Below, one piece after another: positions 14,118-22,665 of a DNA stretch of 64,000 nucleotides. A program made the translations under genes and the position numbers. The notes under the pieces were generated by a model that did no database searches, was not told the origin of the DNA, and worked only from the letters and a program-made list of their open reading frames with translations. This DNA is from SLST01 sp046538735 (lineage in GTDB: Bacteria > Spirochaetota > Spirochaetia > DSM-27196 > SLST01), in NCBI GenBank assembly GCA_046538735.1, contig JBKHII010000008.1, positions 8,285 through 72,284 on the forward strand. The letters run 5' to 3'. How positions within the stretch are numbered: position 1 is the first letter of the stretch; the number at the start of each line of letters is the position of its first letter.

Positions 14118-16199
14118 ATGAAGCATCCATTTCTCGACACCTCGTTTCTCCCGCGATGGGAAGAGCTCACCCCCGGGCATGTTCGGCCGGACATGGAGAA
14201 GGTGCTCGCCCAGGCGCAGGCCGCGATAGACGAGATCGCGGCGCAGCAGACGGACGCCGCGACGTACGAGAGCACGTTCGCCGCGCTCGAGGTCGCAACC
14301 GAACCCGTGAACACCGCGTGGGGCAAGATCAACCACCTCGACTCGGTGGCGAACTCGCCCGATCTGCGCGAGGCGATCAACGACGTCTTGCCCAAGGTCT
14401 CGGCGTTCGAGGCGTCCATTCCGCTCAACGAGCCGCTCTACCGCGTGCTGTCCGCCGCTGCGCTGAAGCCTGAGACGGCGCGACTGAGCGACACGAAGCG
14501 GCGGCACGTGGAGGAGACGCTCGCCGGGTTCCGCGAAGAGGGTGCCGAGCTCGGACCCGAGCAGAAGAAACGGCTCATGGCGATCAAGCAGGAGCTCGCG
14601 GCGAAGACGCAGAAGTTCAGCGAGAACGTGCTGGATGCGACGAACGCCTACGAGAAGATCGTGGAGGATGAAGCGCTTCTCGCCGGGCTGCCTGAATCCG
14701 CGCGCGCGGCGGCGCTTCAGAGCGCGAAGAGCAAGGGGCTCGGGTCCGAGGACGCTCCCGTCTGGCGCTTCACGCTTCATATGCCCTCGCTCCTACCGGT
14801 GCTCAAGTACCTGGATGCCGAAGAGATCCGCAGGGAGCTCTTCGAGGCGTACAACGCGGTCGGCGCCGAGGAGCCGCACGAGAACACCGGGCTCGTCTGG
14901 GGGATCCTGCGGCTCCGCCAGGAGCAAGCCGATCTCTTGGGCAAGGATCAGTTCGCGGACGTGGTGCTCGAGCGACGAATGGCGAAGGACGGCGCGACCG
15001 CGCTCGGCTTCGTGGAGAACCTTCACGATCGTGTACTCGAGGCGTTCGGCACGGAGACGCGAGACGTCGCGGCGTTCGCAGCGACCGGCGGTCGCCCCGA
15101 AACTCCCGGTGCCGAAGGAGACGCGGCGGACCTGGAGCCGTGGCAGGCGAGCTACTGGCAGGAGAAACTGCGGAAGGCGCGCTTCGATATAGACGACGAG
15201 GAGCTTCGGCCGTACTTCCCGATCGACCGCGTCATCGGCGGGCTCTTCGAGCTGACCGGTCGCGTCTTCGGGATCGAGGTCGTTGAGAAGGACGGCGGCG
15301 AGAAACCGTCGGTATGGCACCCGGAGGTCCGATTCTACGAGTTGCGCGATCGGGCGTCAGGGCGCCACCTCGGGTCGTTCTACGCGGACTGGCATCCGCG
15401 CGAGAGCAAACGCGCCGGGGCGTGGTTCAACTACATCTCGACCGGAGCGCGCGGCGCCGGCGCGGACGAGCCGCACCTCGGTCTCATCTGCGGAAACCTC
15501 ACCGCTCCGGTCGGCGACGAGCCGGCGCTGCTGACGCACCGCGAGGTGGAGACGATCTTCCACGAGTTCGGTCACCTCCTGCACCACCTCCTTGGGGACG
15601 TGGAGGTGAAATCGCTGAACGGCGTGAACGTCGCGTGGGACTTCGTGGAGCTCCCGTCGCAGATCATGGAGAACTGGACGTGGCAGCGCGAGAGCCTCGA
15701 TCTCTTCGCGCACCACTACAAGACCGGCGAACCGATTCCGGATGAGCTTTTCAATCGGATGATCAGGGCGCGCAACTTCCTTTCGGCGTCCGCCATGATG
15801 CGGCAGCTCTCGTTCGGGAAGCTCGACCTGGAGCTTCACGTGAACTACCGCACGCACACCGGCGGCGATCTGGACGACGTGCTCGATGAGCTGCTCGCGA
15901 CGTACCGATCCCCAACGCCCACGCGCCACCGCACGAACGTCCGCTCGTTCAATCACCTCTTCTCGGATCCCGTCGGATACGCCGCGGGGTACTACAGCTA
16001 CAAGTGGGCCGAGGTCCTCGAGGCGGACGCGTTCACGCGCTTCCTCAACGAGGGCGTACTCAGCGAGCAGGTGGGAAGCGAGTTCCGCGAGCGGATCCTG
16101 AGCCGCGGTAACTCGAAGGATCCGGCCGTGCTTTTCCGGGACTTCATGGGCCGCGACCCCGACCCGGAGGCGCTTCTCGTCCGCGACGGCCTCGCGTAG
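14118..16199 (+). CDS. prlC: M3 family oligopeptidase (oligopeptidase A-like)
   Basis: A 693-residue cytoplasmic zinc metallopeptidase that degrades short peptides, including cleaved signal peptides in Escherichia coli. The N-terminal PFLDTSFLPRWEELTPGHV is typical of PrlC/OpdA, and the zinc site HEFGHLLHHLL with the downstream ELPSQIMENWTW (third ligand Glu) is intact, as is the C-terminal YYSYKWAEVLEADAF. Length fits (about 680). A much longer open frame upstream crosses the SDR gene and is ignored. Confidence 0.94.
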   Translation: MKHPFLDTSFLPRWEELTPGHVRPDMEKVLAQAQAAIDEIAAQQTDAATYESTFAALEVATEPVNTAWGKINHLDSVANSPDLREAINDVLPKVSAFEASIPLNEPLYRVLSAAALKPETARLSDTKRRHVEETLAGFREEGAELGPEQKKRLMAIKQELAAKTQKFSENVLDATNAYEKIVEDEALLAGLPESARAAALQSAKSKGLGSEDAPVWRFTLHMPSLLPVLKYLDAEEIRRELFEAYNAVGAEEPHENTGLVWGILRLRQEQADLLGKDQFADVVLERRMAKDGATALGFVENLHDRVLEAFGTETRDVAAFAATGGRPETPGAEGDAADLEPWQASYWQEKLRKARFDIDDEELRPYFPIDRVIGGLFELTGRVFGIEVVEKDGGEKPSVWHPEVRFYELRDRASGRHLGSFYADWHPRESKRAGAWFNYISTGARGAGADEPHLGLICGNLTAPVGDEPALLTHREVETIFHEFGHLLHHLLGDVEVKSLNGVNVAWDFVELPSQIMENWTWQRESLDLFAHHYKTGEPIPDELFNRMIRARNFLSASAMMRQLSFGKLDLELHVNYRTHTGGDLDDVLDELLATYRSPTPTRHRTNVRSFNHLFSDPVGYAAGYYSYKWAEVLEADAFTRFLNEGVLSEQVGSEFRERILSRGNSKDPAVLFRDFMGRDPDPEALLVRDGLA

Positions 16200-16210
16200 A
16201 CTGCCGGCCG

Positions 16211-17077
16211 TCAGTGAACGTGCAGGTTGCCGAGGCGGCGGCTGCGACGTTCGACCCGGTTGAAGACCAGCACGCCGATCACGGGGAAGACGATCGCGGA
16301 GCCGATGAAGAAGGCGATCTCGATCGCGGGCTCAACGAGCGGCTCGATGCCGAGCGTCTCCACCCGCAGGATGTCGATGAAGTGCGTGATCGGGATCGCG
16401 AGCGCGACCGTGAGCAGAACGCGCGGGAAAACCTGCGGTGGGTTCTGCGTTCCGGTCAGTCCCTGTACGAGGAAGCTCGAGGTGTCCACCAGTGTGTTCG
16501 CGTCCTTGACGAGCAGGACGAGCGCGGCGAAGCCGATCCCGAATCCGTACATCAGGGCGACGAACGGGACGAAGTACCAGAGCGATCCGAGTATGGAGAC
16601 CGGTACGACGAGGCCGTAGAGGTAGCGGTAGATCACGATCACGAGGCCCAGCTCCACCACGAGCCTCGCCATGGAGAAGAGCGACTCGCCGATGATGTAG
16701 GTGAGGCGAGGCACCGGGCACGACCAGACCGTCTCGAGCATCCCGATGTCCATCAGCCGCTTGATCGCAAACCCGAGGTTCCAGAAGATCGTCATGATCA
16801 CGTACGCGACCATCATCCCGATCGGCAGGTAGGCGAAGAAGTCCTGCGTGCCGACCCACGCGGCGAGGCCCGCCGACACGCCCTCCGGGGCGAAGCTGAT
16901 GATGAGGAAGTACTGGGGCAGAAAGAAGATCACCGGCATGACGAGCCCGAAGAAGAGGTTCATCGGATAGCGTACGTACTCGAGCGCGTTCTTCTTGAAA
17001 ACTGCGCCGAACGCCGCGAACATCGTGGCAAATCGGTTCGTGTGTCGAAGCGCTCTGGATGGTGCTGCCTGATTCAC
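16211..17077 (-). CDS. ABC-2 type exporter permease
   Basis: A 288-residue membrane protein with six hydrophobic segments and the ABC-2 permease layout (N-terminal cytoplasmic helix, KRLMDIGMLETVWSCPVPR loop after the second helix). It is the last gene of an ATPase-permease-permease operon. GTG 17077 is preceded by GAGGAGGAACC. It ends 11 nt from the convergent oligopeptidase gene with no visible terminator. Substrate unknown. Confidence 0.85.
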   Translation of the reverse strand: MNQAAPSRALRHTNRFATMFAAFGAVFKKNALEYVRYPMNLFFGLVMPVIFFLPQYFLIISFAPEGVSAGLAAWVGTQDFFAYLPIGMMVAYVIMTIFWNLGFAIKRLMDIGMLETVWSCPVPRLTYIIGESLFSMARLVVELGLVIVIYRYLYGLVVPVSILGSLWYFVPFVALMYGFGIGFAALVLLVKDANTLVDTSSFLVQGLTGTQNPPQVFPRVLLTVALAIPITHFIDILRVETLGIEPLVEPAIEIAFFIGSAIVFPVIGVLVFNRVERRSRRLGNLHVH

Positions 17078-17087
17078 CGGTTCCTCC

Positions 17088-17975
17088 TCAGTATCCGCTC
17101 ACGAGTCCGCTCTTGCGAACGCTCGCGCGCACGAGCTCGAACGCGAGGGCGCCGAGCGCCAGCATCACGAGCCCCGAGCCCACCAGGTAGGCGAGCGATC
17201 CCCGGTGATCGGCGAGGCGGTCGCCGCGAATCACGATCGCGCGCACGATATCGATGAAGTGCGTCAGCGGAACGGCGCGCCCGATTGCCTGCAATCCCTC
17301 CGGGAGAACGGCAAGCGGGAACTGGAGACCGCAGAGAAGCGAGAAGAGCGTCCGCATCACCTGGACGAACATCCCGGCCTCGCGAAACCGCACGGTGACT
17401 GCCGAGAAGCAGAGCAGGAAGCCGAGCAGGAAGGGAAGGACCGCGGCGATCGCGACTGCGATGCGAATCGGGTCTCCGCCGACCTGCAACCAGCCGATCG
17501 CGGCGTAGAACGATATGGAGACGATCATCGGGAGGAAGTTGAGCACGAGCGAGGCAAGGGTCGCTCCGAGCACGAGTGTGAGCTTGCTCACCGGCATCGT
17601 CCAATGCGTATCGAAGGTGCCCCGGTTCCGATCCTGCGTGAGCGAAAGCCCGCCCATCCAGAGATTGATGTTCACGAACATCCAGACGAGGCTGCCCAGG
17701 ATCAGGAAACTCGCGTAGTCTTCGGTCGCCGCCATCGAGGCGAACCGCTCGAGGCCTTCGCCGTCCGGACCCGCGAGACCTCTGCCGAGGAAGACGAGCG
17801 AGAACGGGAAGATGATCGGCCAGAGGAAGCTCGCTACGAACCAGCTCTTGTACCGCGTCGTGATGCGGATGTCGCGCCACGTGACCGCAGCGAGCGACGC
17901 GAGCGTCCGTCGCATGAACCCGCGTCGGTTCGGTGGGGACTCGACCGACGGCCGATCATGCGCTTGCGGATGCAT
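17088..17975 (-). CDS. ABC-2 type exporter permease
   Basis: A 295-residue membrane protein, six hydrophobic segments; SLTQDRNRGTFDTHWTMPV is the conserved cytoplasmic loop of ABC-2 permeases. ATG 17975 has a strong GGAGGAGAG ribosome site and lies inside the end of the ATPase gene (20-nt overlap), so translation is coupled. Forms a heteromeric channel with the following permease (inference from the two-permease arrangement). Confidence 0.87.
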   Translation of the reverse strand: MHPQAHDRPSVESPPNRRGFMRRTLASLAAVTWRDIRITTRYKSWFVASFLWPIIFPFSLVFLGRGLAGPDGEGLERFASMAATEDYASFLILGSLVWMFVNINLWMGGLSLTQDRNRGTFDTHWTMPVSKLTLVLGATLASLVLNFLPMIVSISFYAAIGWLQVGGDPIRIAVAIAAVLPFLLGFLLCFSAVTVRFREAGMFVQVMRTLFSLLCGLQFPLAVLPEGLQAIGRAVPLTHFIDIVRAIVIRGDRLADHRGSLAYLVGSGLVMLALGALAFELVRASVRKSGLVSGY

Positions 17976-18969
17976 AGCTCTCCTCCGCATCGACCGTGTC
18001 GCCGGTCATCGCGACGAAGACGTCCTCGAGCGAGGGCTCGTCCACACGCACGGTGCGGATCGTACCACCGCACGAGCTGATGACGCCCGCGAGCTCTCCG
18101 ATCGCGACTTCGCCGGTTCGCACGAGAATCGTGATATCGATGCCGCCGCTGTGTGCATTCATTACGACGTCGTTTCCCGGGAAGGCGCGGGCAAACGCCT
18201 GCTCGCAGGCGGGGTTCCACACGTCGGTTTCCACGCGGATGGCCTTCTTCGTGTTGAGCGACGCCTTGAGCGCCTGTGGCGTGTCCAGGCAGACGATGCG
18301 GCCCTTGTTGATGATTGCGATCCGGTCGGAGAGCTCGTCCGCCTCGTACATATAGTGCGTGGTGAGGAGGACCGTCTTGCCCTGATCGCGGATACCGCGG
18401 ATGAGCCGGCGGAGCTGTCTTCCCGCGTTCGGGTCGAGACCGAGCGTGGGCTCGTCCAGGAGGATCAACGACGGGTCGGGCAGGAGCGCCCGGCAGAGGA
18501 CGACCTTCTGGCGCTGGCCGGTCGAGAGGCGCTCCACGAGCGTGTTGAGCTTCTCCTCGATTCCGAAGTAGCCGGTCAGCTCCTTGATCCGTGCGTCCGT
18601 ATAGCTCCTGGTGAGTCCGTAGAGCGAACCGAAGTAGCGGAGGTTCTCACGAACGGTGAGCTTCCAGAAGAGCGTCCGCTCTCCCGGCAGGACCGCGGTC
18701 ATGAGCGTGCGAACGAGCATTTCCTCGCGAACCACATCGTGGCCGAAGACGCGTGCCGTGCCGGACGAGGGAATCAGCAGCGTCGCGAGCATCTTGATGC
18801 ACGTGGTCTTGCCCGCGCCGTTCGGTCCGAGAAGGCTGAAGATCTCACCCGGATCGATCGCGAAGCTGACGCGATCCACGGCGCTGACGGTCTCCTTCTT
18901 TCGCTTGAACGGCGGGCCGCTCTTCGTCGTGAAATCCTTGACGAGCTCGATCGCCTCGAGTGCGTGCAT
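17956..18969 (-). CDS. ABC-2 type exporter ATP-binding protein
   Basis: A 337-residue ATPase of the DrrA/NatA type. Walker A GPNGAGKTT, the Q-loop region, signature RLSTGQRQKVVLCRAL and Walker B LILLDEPTLGLD are intact, followed by TTHYM and a C-terminal domain of about 90 residues ending in EPSLEDVFVAMTG, a hallmark of drug and lipid exporters. ATG 18969 has a near-perfect AAGGAGGCGACC ribosome site. The upstream 90 bp are unusually AT-rich and hold its promoter; no clear -35 box was found. Confidence 0.92.
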   Translation of the reverse strand: MHALEAIELVKDFTTKSGPPFKRKKETVSAVDRVSFAIDPGEIFSLLGPNGAGKTTCIKMLATLLIPSSGTARVFGHDVVREEMLVRTLMTAVLPGERTLFWKLTVRENLRYFGSLYGLTRSYTDARIKELTGYFGIEEKLNTLVERLSTGQRQKVVLCRALLPDPSLILLDEPTLGLDPNAGRQLRRLIRGIRDQGKTVLLTTHYMYEADELSDRIAIINKGRIVCLDTPQALKASLNTKKAIRVETDVWNPACEQAFARAFPGNDVVMNAHSGGIDITILVRTGEVAIGELAGVISSCGGTIRTVRVDEPSLEDVFVAMTGDTVDAEESYASASA

Positions 18970-19083
18970 GGTCGCCTCCTTCGGTGAAAATGTACCCACC
19001 GAATTAAGATCATGCAAGTCCGTGCTGAGCTATTTTAATATTGCTTATGTGAGTGCTTAATCTTGATGAGCGGCAAGGCGGAG

Positions 19084-19245
19084 CTACGCCTCAACGGAGA
19101 ACTCCTCCTTCGGGGCGCCGCAGACGGGACACACCCAGTCGTCCGGGAGCTGTTCGAATGCGGTGCCCGCCGGAATGTCCGCATCCGGATCGCCCTCGGC
19201 CGGATCGTAGATGTAACCGCAGACGTTACACACGTACTTCTTCAT
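19084..19245 (-). CDS. Rubredoxin
   Basis: A 53-residue iron protein that carries electrons, often to oxygen- or peroxide-detoxifying enzymes. Both CxxCG iron-binding knuckles are present: CNVCGY (residues 5-10) and CPVCGA (38-43), with the usual GDPDADIPAGTAFEQLPDDW between them. ATG 19245 has GAGAGGA upstream; a longer in-frame start is not needed. Its redox partner is not in the window. Confidence 0.97.
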   Translation of the reverse strand: MKKYVCNVCGYIYDPAEGDPDADIPAGTAFEQLPDDWVCPVCGAPKEEFSVEA

Positions 19246-19310
19246 GGTCGTCCTCTCACGCTGATGATTCGATTCTACAGTGCCCACGAGCCGCTTTCAA
19301 TATGTCGCAT

Positions 19311-20693
19311 CTACACCATCGACCGCGGGTCGAGCAACTCGTCGATCTCGTTCTCGTTGAGCACGCCTGCTTCGCGGACAACCTCCCGGATCGTCCGGTT
19401 CTCGTCGAACGCCTTGTGCGCGAGTTGGGCCGCCTTGTCGTAGCCGATTCGCGTTGCAAGCGGGGTGACGAGCGCGAGGCTCCATTCGATCCAGTACTCG
19501 CATCGCTGCTCATCCGCGGTAATCCCGTCCACGCACCGGTGCGCGAACGCGGCGCAGCTCTCACGGAGTAGCGAGATCGCCGAAAGCGTCTCGTGCGCGA
19601 CGAGCGGGTTCATCATGTTGAGCTCGAGCGGAGCGTGCTGGCCGGCGGTGGAGATCGACGCGGCCTTCCCGATCACGTGCGCCGCGACCTGAATGATCAT
19701 CTCGGGGATCACCGGGTTCACCTTCCCCGGCATGATTGAGCTGCCCGGCTGGAGCTCGGGGAGCACGATCTCGCCCAGTGCGGCCCGAGGACCGCTTGCG
19801 AGCAGCCGCAGGTCGTTCCCGATCTTCATGAGGCTCACCGCAAGCGAGTTGAGCGCACCGGCGAGCTCCACCTGCGCGTCCCGGTTCGCGATCGCCTCGA
19901 AGCGGTTCTCCGCGGGGCGGAACGGGATGCCCGTCTCCTGAGCGATCCCCGCGATCGCCTTCGCAGCGAAGTCGGGGTGCGCGTTGAGGCCGGTGCCTAC
20001 CGCGGTGCCGCCGAGGGCGAGCTCTTCGAGGTTGGGCTGCGTTCGCTCGAGTCGGTCGGCCGCCTTATCCATCTGCGCCGCGTAGGCCCCGAACTCCTGC
20101 CCCAGCGTCATCGGGACCGCGTCCTGCAGGTGGGTGCGGCCGATCTTGACGACCTTGGAGAACTCGGCCGCTTTCCCGCGGAAGCTCTCTCCAAGTTCGC
20201 GTACGGTGCGCACGAGCGCCGGGAGCTCTACCCGGTTCGCGATGTGGATCGCCGTCGGAATGACATCGTTGCTCGACTGGCCACGGTTGACGTGATCGTT
20301 CGGGTGGACGGGGAAACGTTCTCCGATCGGATGCCCCAGGATCTCGCTCGCCCGATTCGCGATGAGCTCGTTCGCGTTCATGTTCCAGCTTGTGCCGCTG
20401 CCGGTCTGGAAGACGTCTATCGGGAAGTGGTCGTCCCATCTTCCCGCGAGCATCTCGTCTGCTGCCTGCCGAATCGCCGGCGTCAGCTTCGCGTCCACCG
20501 TGCCGAGCTCCTCGTTCGCGGCGGCCGCGTGTTTCTTCACGAGCGCCAGCGCGCGGATCATCGCCTTCGGGATGCGGTGTTCGGACACCGAGAAGTTCTC
20601 GACCGCCCGTTGCGTCTGGGCTCCCCAGTACGCCCAACCGGGAATCGAGACCTCACCCATCGAATCGCGCTCGACTCGAGACTCGTTGCTCAT
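19311..20693 (-). CDS. fumC: Fumarate hydratase, class II
   Basis: A 460-residue cytoplasmic TCA enzyme interconverting fumarate and L-malate. The class II signature GSSIMPGKVNP is present, with the other substrate-site segments SGTSWNMNANE, GRTHLQDAVPMTLGQE and the active-site HIANR/ND region. Length agrees with FumC. ATG 20693 is preceded by AAGGAGGAAGCG. It is divergent from the malate dehydrogenase paralogue gene 116 bp away. Confidence 0.97.
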   Translation of the reverse strand: MSNESRVERDSMGEVSIPGWAYWGAQTQRAVENFSVSEHRIPKAMIRALALVKKHAAAANEELGTVDAKLTPAIRQAADEMLAGRWDDHFPIDVFQTGSGTSWNMNANELIANRASEILGHPIGERFPVHPNDHVNRGQSSNDVIPTAIHIANRVELPALVRTVRELGESFRGKAAEFSKVVKIGRTHLQDAVPMTLGQEFGAYAAQMDKAADRLERTQPNLEELALGGTAVGTGLNAHPDFAAKAIAGIAQETGIPFRPAENRFEAIANRDAQVELAGALNSLAVSLMKIGNDLRLLASGPRAALGEIVLPELQPGSSIMPGKVNPVIPEMIIQVAAHVIGKAASISTAGQHAPLELNMMNPLVAHETLSAISLLRESCAAFAHRCVDGITADEQRCEYWIEWSLALVTPLATRIGYDKAAQLAHKAFDENRTIREVVREAGVLNENEIDELLDPRSMV

Positions 20694-20777
20694 CGCTTCC
20701 TCCTTCCGGATCGGGCAAAGCATACCGCGGCCGTCACGGGGCGGCAAACGGCCTCGCCGCGCTCGCGGGTGGCTGAG

Positions 20778-20783
20778 TATACT
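20778..20783 (+). promoter_or_regulatory. Candidate -10 box ahead of the malate/lactate dehydrogenase genes
   Basis: TATACT (5 of 6 matches) is placed 26 bp before the ATG at 20810, with AGGAG in the leader. No convincing -35 was seen 16-18 bp upstream. Confidence 0.35.
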
Positions 20784-20809
20784 TGGCGAAGCACCTACAG
20801 GAGTATTCT

Positions 20810-21709
20810 ATGGCGAAGATCGGAATCATCGGCAGCGGGAACGTTGGTGCGAACGCAGCATTCTTCCTCGCCGAGCGGGAAATCGGTCACGTCTGCATGT
20901 ACGACGTGAAAGAGGGGCTTGCCACGGGCAAGGCGCTCGACCTCATGGAGGCCGCGCCGCTGCGCGGATACCGCTACACCGTCACCGGTACGGACGACAT
21001 GAGCGAGGCGCTCGACTCGGACATCGTAGTCGTCACGGCAGGCGATACGCGCAAGCCCGGGATGAAGCGCGAGGACCTTTACGAGAAGAATCGAGCCACC
21101 GTGGAGACGATCGCCGCATCACTCGCCTCGTACGATGGCGTCGTCATCGTTGCGACCGAACCGGTCGACCTCTTCACGCGTGCCGTCGTGAATGCGGGCG
21201 TTCCGTGGCAGCGGGTGCTCGGAATCGGCGGTACCCTCGATTCGGCGCGGCTTCGGGTCCTCATCGCCCGCGAGCTCTTGGTCGCGCAGGAGGATGTGAA
21301 GGCCACCGTGATCGGGAGACACTCGGACGACATGATCGCCTTGCCCGCCTACTGCTCGGTCGGTGGCGTTCCCGTCACGAAGCTGATGAGCGAGACCCGC
21401 TTCTCCGAGCTCGTGCGGGAGACCGTTGAGGCGGGCGACCGGATCGTGAGCCTCGCGAAGCGGACAAGCTCCTACTACGGTCCGGCGGCGGCCGTCACGG
21501 ATGTCGCAGAGGCGGTCGTCAGAGGTACCAACCGGGTGCTTTCGGTCTCGCTCGTGCTCAACGGTCAGTTCGGGATCCGCGACGTCGCGATGAGCCTGCC
21601 TGCGCTGGTAGGGGCGGGTGGCATCGAGCGAGTCCTCGAGCCGACGCTGACCGATGGAGAGCGGCTGCGACTCGAACAGTCGGCGAAGTCGCTGCGAGCC
21701 TATGCGTAA
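20810..21709 (+). CDS. Malate/lactate dehydrogenase paralogue with altered active-site motifs
   Basis: A 299-residue LDH/MDH-family protein. The Rossmann GSGNVGANAA (residues 8-17), mobile-loop RKPGMKREDL with Arg81 and Arg87, and TLDSARLR (Asp144, Arg147) are all kept. Two positions differ from working enzymes: the conserved Asn of VTNPVD is Glu117 (ATEPVD), and the GGHGD catalytic block reads GRHSDD (His171 retained, flanking glycines lost). It may use another 2-hydroxyacid, have low activity, or pair with the downstream copy. ATG 20810 has an AGGAG site; gap to the second copy is 10 nt. Confidence 0.85.
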   Translation: MAKIGIIGSGNVGANAAFFLAEREIGHVCMYDVKEGLATGKALDLMEAAPLRGYRYTVTGTDDMSEALDSDIVVVTAGDTRKPGMKREDLYEKNRATVETIAASLASYDGVVIVATEPVDLFTRAVVNAGVPWQRVLGIGGTLDSARLRVLIARELLVAQEDVKATVIGRHSDDMIALPAYCSVGGVPVTKLMSETRFSELVRETVEAGDRIVSLAKRTSSYYGPAAAVTDVAEAVVRGTNRVLSVSLVLNGQFGIRDVAMSLPALVGAGGIERVLEPTLTDGERLRLEQSAKSLRAYA

Positions 21710-21719
21710 GGAGCGGACG

Positions 21720-22649
21720 ATGAAGAAGGTATCGGTCATTGGCGCAGGTAACGTTGGCGCGTCCGCCGTCTACTATATCGCGGCGAAAAACATCGCCGAT
21801 GTCGTGATGGTGGACGTCGTGGAGGGGCTCCCGGAAGCGAAGGCGAGCGATTTCCTCCATGCGGCGCCCACGTTCGGGTACAACGTGGACATCGTTGGAA
21901 CGAACGACTATTCCGGGATCGCGGACAGCGACGTTGTCGTTCACACCGCGGGCGTGGCGCGCAAGCCGGGCATGGACCGGATGGATCTCCTGAAGACCAA
22001 CGTTGGAATCGCGAGGAGCGCCGCGCAGAACATCAAGAAGTTTGCGCCGCGAGCGACGGTGATCGCGGTCGCGAACCCGCTGGACGTCATTTCTATGGTG
22101 ATGCTCAGAGAGACGGGCTTCCCGAAGGAGCGCGTCGTGGGCATGGCCGGCGTCCTGGACTCCACGAGGTTTCGGTACTTCATTGCCGAGCGGCTCGGCG
22201 TACTGCCGAGCGATGTGGATGCGATGGTGCTCGGGGGCCACGGCGATACGATGGTTCCGGTTGCCCGCTACACGAGGGTTGCCGGTTTTCCGCTCTCGGA
22301 ACTGATGAGCGCGGAGGAGATCAAGGCGCTTTCCGACCGGACGCGCACCGGCGGCGGCGAGATCGTCAACTACCTGAAGACCGGGAGCGCGTACTACGCG
22401 CCCGCGGCGAGCGTCGCCACGATGGTCGAGGCGATCATCAAGGACGAGAAGCGAGTGGCGCCCGCTTCCGCGTATCTGGAGGGAGAGTTCGGCTACCGGG
22501 ACATCTTCCTGGGCGTGCCGGTCGTGCTCGGCGCGGGCGGCGTGGAGCGAATCATGGAGATTGAGCTGAGCGCGGAGGAGAAGTCGGCGCTCGACGACTC
22601 GGCCGAGCACGTGCGGCAGGGAGTCACCGACCTGGACTCTATCTCCTAG
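21720..22649 (+). CDS. mdh: Malate dehydrogenase (LDH-like type)
   Basis: A 309-residue NAD-dependent enzyme oxidising malate to oxaloacetate. All catalytic elements are canonical: GAGNVGASAV (8-17), ARKPGMDRMDL (Arg81, Arg87), VANPLD (Asn119), VLDSTRFR (Asp147, Arg150) and GGHGDTM (His174). The arginine in ARKPGM and the overall pattern favour malate over lactate. ATG 21720 lies behind AAGGAGCGG, 10 nt after the paralogue stop. It completes, with fumC and the suc/gltA operon, most of an oxidative TCA cycle in this window. Confidence 0.93.
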   Translation: MKKVSVIGAGNVGASAVYYIAAKNIADVVMVDVVEGLPEAKASDFLHAAPTFGYNVDIVGTNDYSGIADSDVVVHTAGVARKPGMDRMDLLKTNVGIARSAAQNIKKFAPRATVIAVANPLDVISMVMLRETGFPKERVVGMAGVLDSTRFRYFIAERLGVLPSDVDAMVLGGHGDTMVPVARYTRVAGFPLSELMSAEEIKALSDRTRTGGGEIVNYLKTGSAYYAPAASVATMVEAIIKDEKRVAPASAYLEGEFGYRDIFLGVPVVLGAGGVERIMEIELSAEEKSALDDSAEHVRQGVTDLDSIS

Positions 22650-22665
22650 GCGCGAAGGGGAGCCT

